Notes under the pieces: generated by a model
Seen by the model: the letters and a program-made list of their open reading frames with translations, nothing else
Databases searched by the model: none
Told to the model about the DNA's origin: nothing
Part shown: piece after piece, positions 62,246 to 64,000 of the stretch
Layout of the letters: each line of letters starts with the position of its first letter
Position numbering within the stretch: the stretch's first letter is position 1
Translations under genes and position numbers: made by a program
Assembly: GCA_021464245.1 (NCBI GenBank)
Contig: JADCRB010000162.1
Coordinates: 2,329,476 to 2,393,475, forward strand
DNA length: 64,000 nucleotides
Origin: Carallia brachiata
Lineage: Eukaryota > Streptophyta > Magnoliopsida > Malpighiales > Rhizophoraceae
Direction of reading: 5' to 3'

Positions 62246-64000
62246 TCATATGTAAATTCCTAATCCAATCTCTTTTGGATCTGTTTCCACCATCCAAGAC
62301 GGCCTGTTAGAGAAGAAATATTAGCGCTTAGGACAGAATGTAACAAAATTAAACACAGGAAGTTAGTGCAGTAATTGGATATGTTCATTACTTGTTCATT
62401 ACAAAATTGATTGTTCCTTGCGAAGCACGATTGAGAAGAACTTCCCTCGCGTCAATTGCAATTCCTTCAGGCTATATGGAGAAATTCATAAAGAGTTTAT
62501 AACAATAGTTTTAGTTTAGCACTTGTGCCTGGAAATCAGTTAGCTTTTGTGCGTACCTCTTCTGGAAACCAGACTCCAGGTTTTGTGTTCCCCTCAAGAA
62601 CTGAGAGAGCAAAAGCAGCTGTTGCGAATCCCACAGATCTGGATTACAATGATCCCACATAAGTCATGTCCAAATTTCACCAGTCGGCACATGTATTCTT
62701 GTCAAGTACTTCCACTAATTAAAATATAGGCATAATCATATGGAATTTAAATGGTTAGTTTCCATGAAAGGTGTTCCAACATATGAAATACAAGTGTGGA
62801 AGTCTGATGCTTACACAGAAAGTCTCTTGTGACTGAATAGGCCAATGGTATTCGCCCATTGGAGCATTCCAGGTCAACCTGTCCAAGAATGGGAAAAAAA
62901 ATAATATTGTTTCTTTTGAGGGAAAAATCTTGTTAAAATAAAACAAATGGGTGGTTTGAATGAGAAATTTTAGGCAAGCAGTTATGATTTGCTCAGTTGC
63001 TCTGTCATCTCACCCTCATTGACACACGCTCTCCAGCAATTCCATCAACTGCTCGGACCACAGGATCAAATAATTGAACTAATTGTTGTACTTTGGTTCT
63101 GTTCCTTAGAAATTCCTGCAGAACTTATTGAACATTTATGACAAGATTCATAGGATTTAGAAGAGTAACTTAAGTACTTGATGCACGTCTGCTTCTTAGT
63201 TATTTCCTCAAGGAAGATAGAAAAGTTCAATAACCAATGACAGCGTAAGTTGCCTAAATCATGCAGCTAAAACTGATAAACTCCAATTTTTATAATAGCT
63301 TACGGGAGGAAGAAGACTTGTCATGGCGGCCATTCCCCAATTCCAGAAGAAAGGTGCAGTTCCAAATCGTGCACTGACCGTTGGTATTCCTAGGAACTCA
63401 TGTGCACTCCGTACCTCTGGTAAATTGCTGAAATGAACATCTGCTTAGCAGCAATAATAATTGGAGGTAAAGCAAATACATAGTGTTGTTTCTCAGATCA
63501 AACATAGACACTATTGTATTGACATCATTAAACAATGTGCTTTCATTTAGAGCTACAGATGTAAACTTAACCCAAGGCCTCTTTTAAAAAGTTCATTTGT
63601 GAGGACAGCAAAATCCTAATCAATCCAGAATATGCAGATGAACTGATTTATTCTCCAACATGAAAATTAGTGCTGTACATTTATCTGCAACTAAGCATAG
63701 AATTGACATTGTCTAATGTATTTCATTAATGTTGGAATCATGTTCATGAGTGTACGCCCAAGAACTTCGCAAATTCGAAAGCTGTAGGCTGTCAAAATTT
63801 GTACAAGATCACCGACATAAAAGTATTCATGGTGCACATAACTAGTCTAACTCGGTCTAGCATGTGATCAATGTGTAACCCACTACTTCATGAATCAGCA
63901 ACTCAAACTTACACAGGAAAGTTTTGCTGCTTTGAGAGCACATTCTCTCAAACAGAACTTACAGCAGATATACATCTCTCTTTCCAATCCCCTTCCCAAA
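62246..64000 (-). CDS. Saccharopine-dehydrogenase-like oxidoreductase (chloroplast type), 5' partial
   Basis: Seven exons in the window (64000-63963, 63427-63304, 63115-63014, 62878-62817, 62638-62557, 62471-62392, 62303-62246) join in phase to the last 181 residues. The N-terminal Rossmann domain lies beyond the right edge. Landmarks in order are GKRDVYLLNLPEVRS, FGTAPFFWNWGMAAM, FDPVVRAVDGIAGERVSMRV, VDLECSNGR, PGVWFPEEPEGIAIDAREVL and the end KPSWMVETDPKEIGLGIYI. The order and wording match Arabidopsis At1g50450, annotated as a saccharopine dehydrogenase-like NAD(P)-binding protein, as I recall it. True saccharopine dehydrogenase acts in lysine breakdown; the substrate of this plastid-type relative is not established. 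Confidence 0.92.

Noticed and set aside
1..64000. CRISPR arrays, bacterial-style operons, or viral or organelle insertions
   Set aside because: No regularly spaced repeats, no bacterial gene organisation and no recognisable viral, plastid or mitochondrial genes were seen. All supported genes are nuclear plant genes.

Overview
The window is nuclear DNA from a flowering plant, almost certainly a eudicot. It is AT-rich, its genes are split by GT-AG introns, its intergenic spaces are long, and it carries small plant-type transposons. I rebuilt gene models by joining exons across introns and checking reading phase at each junction. Names come from recognised family motifs, not from any search.

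Layout. A complete plus-strand gene at 3.1-6.6 kb encodes a chloroplast RETICULATA-related (DUF3411) protein. Two minus-strand genes at 8.3-9.9 kb and 14.4-16.1 kb are tandem duplicates encoding DUF604/GT31 fringe-like Golgi glycosyltransferases; several inverted-repeat transposons sit between them. An unresolved plus-strand candidate lies at 17.5-18.3 kb. A nine-exon minus-strand gene at 18.5-22.4 kb encodes an ABCG half-transporter of the cuticular-lipid exporter clade (ABCG11/12/13/15). Next comes the exon-junction-complex protein Y14/RBM8A (minus, 26.7-29.1 kb). It is divergently paired, 263 bp start to start, with a tiny two-exon gene for the GPI-anchor enzyme subunit PIG-Y (plus, 29.3-29.8 kb). 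As I recall the Arabidopsis map, CER5/ABCG12 and Y14 are also neighbours there (At1g51500 and At1g51510), so this part looks like conserved microsynteny.

At 34.6-37.5 kb there is an intact eight-exon CCCH zinc finger plus RRM protein. A second copy in the same orientation at 44.5-48.7 kb has four one-base frameshifts and a lost C-terminus, so it looks like a young pseudogene or a locus with assembly errors. A small coiled-coil gene (54.6-55.0 kb), a short unrecognised ORF and a broken exon (58.4-59.5 kb), a single-exon gene of unknown function (60.6-61.4 kb, minus) and the 3' half of a saccharopine-dehydrogenase-like gene (62.2 kb to the right edge, minus) complete the gene content.

The genes do not form a pathway. 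They are ordinary plant housekeeping and metabolic genes with independent roles. I found no CRISPR array, operon-like cassette or convincingly new biological system. The most interesting signals are the two tandem duplications, the decaying CCCH copy, the compact Y14/PIG-Y divergent pair, and a set of short transposons with readable target-site duplications, including a tRNA-derived SINE.
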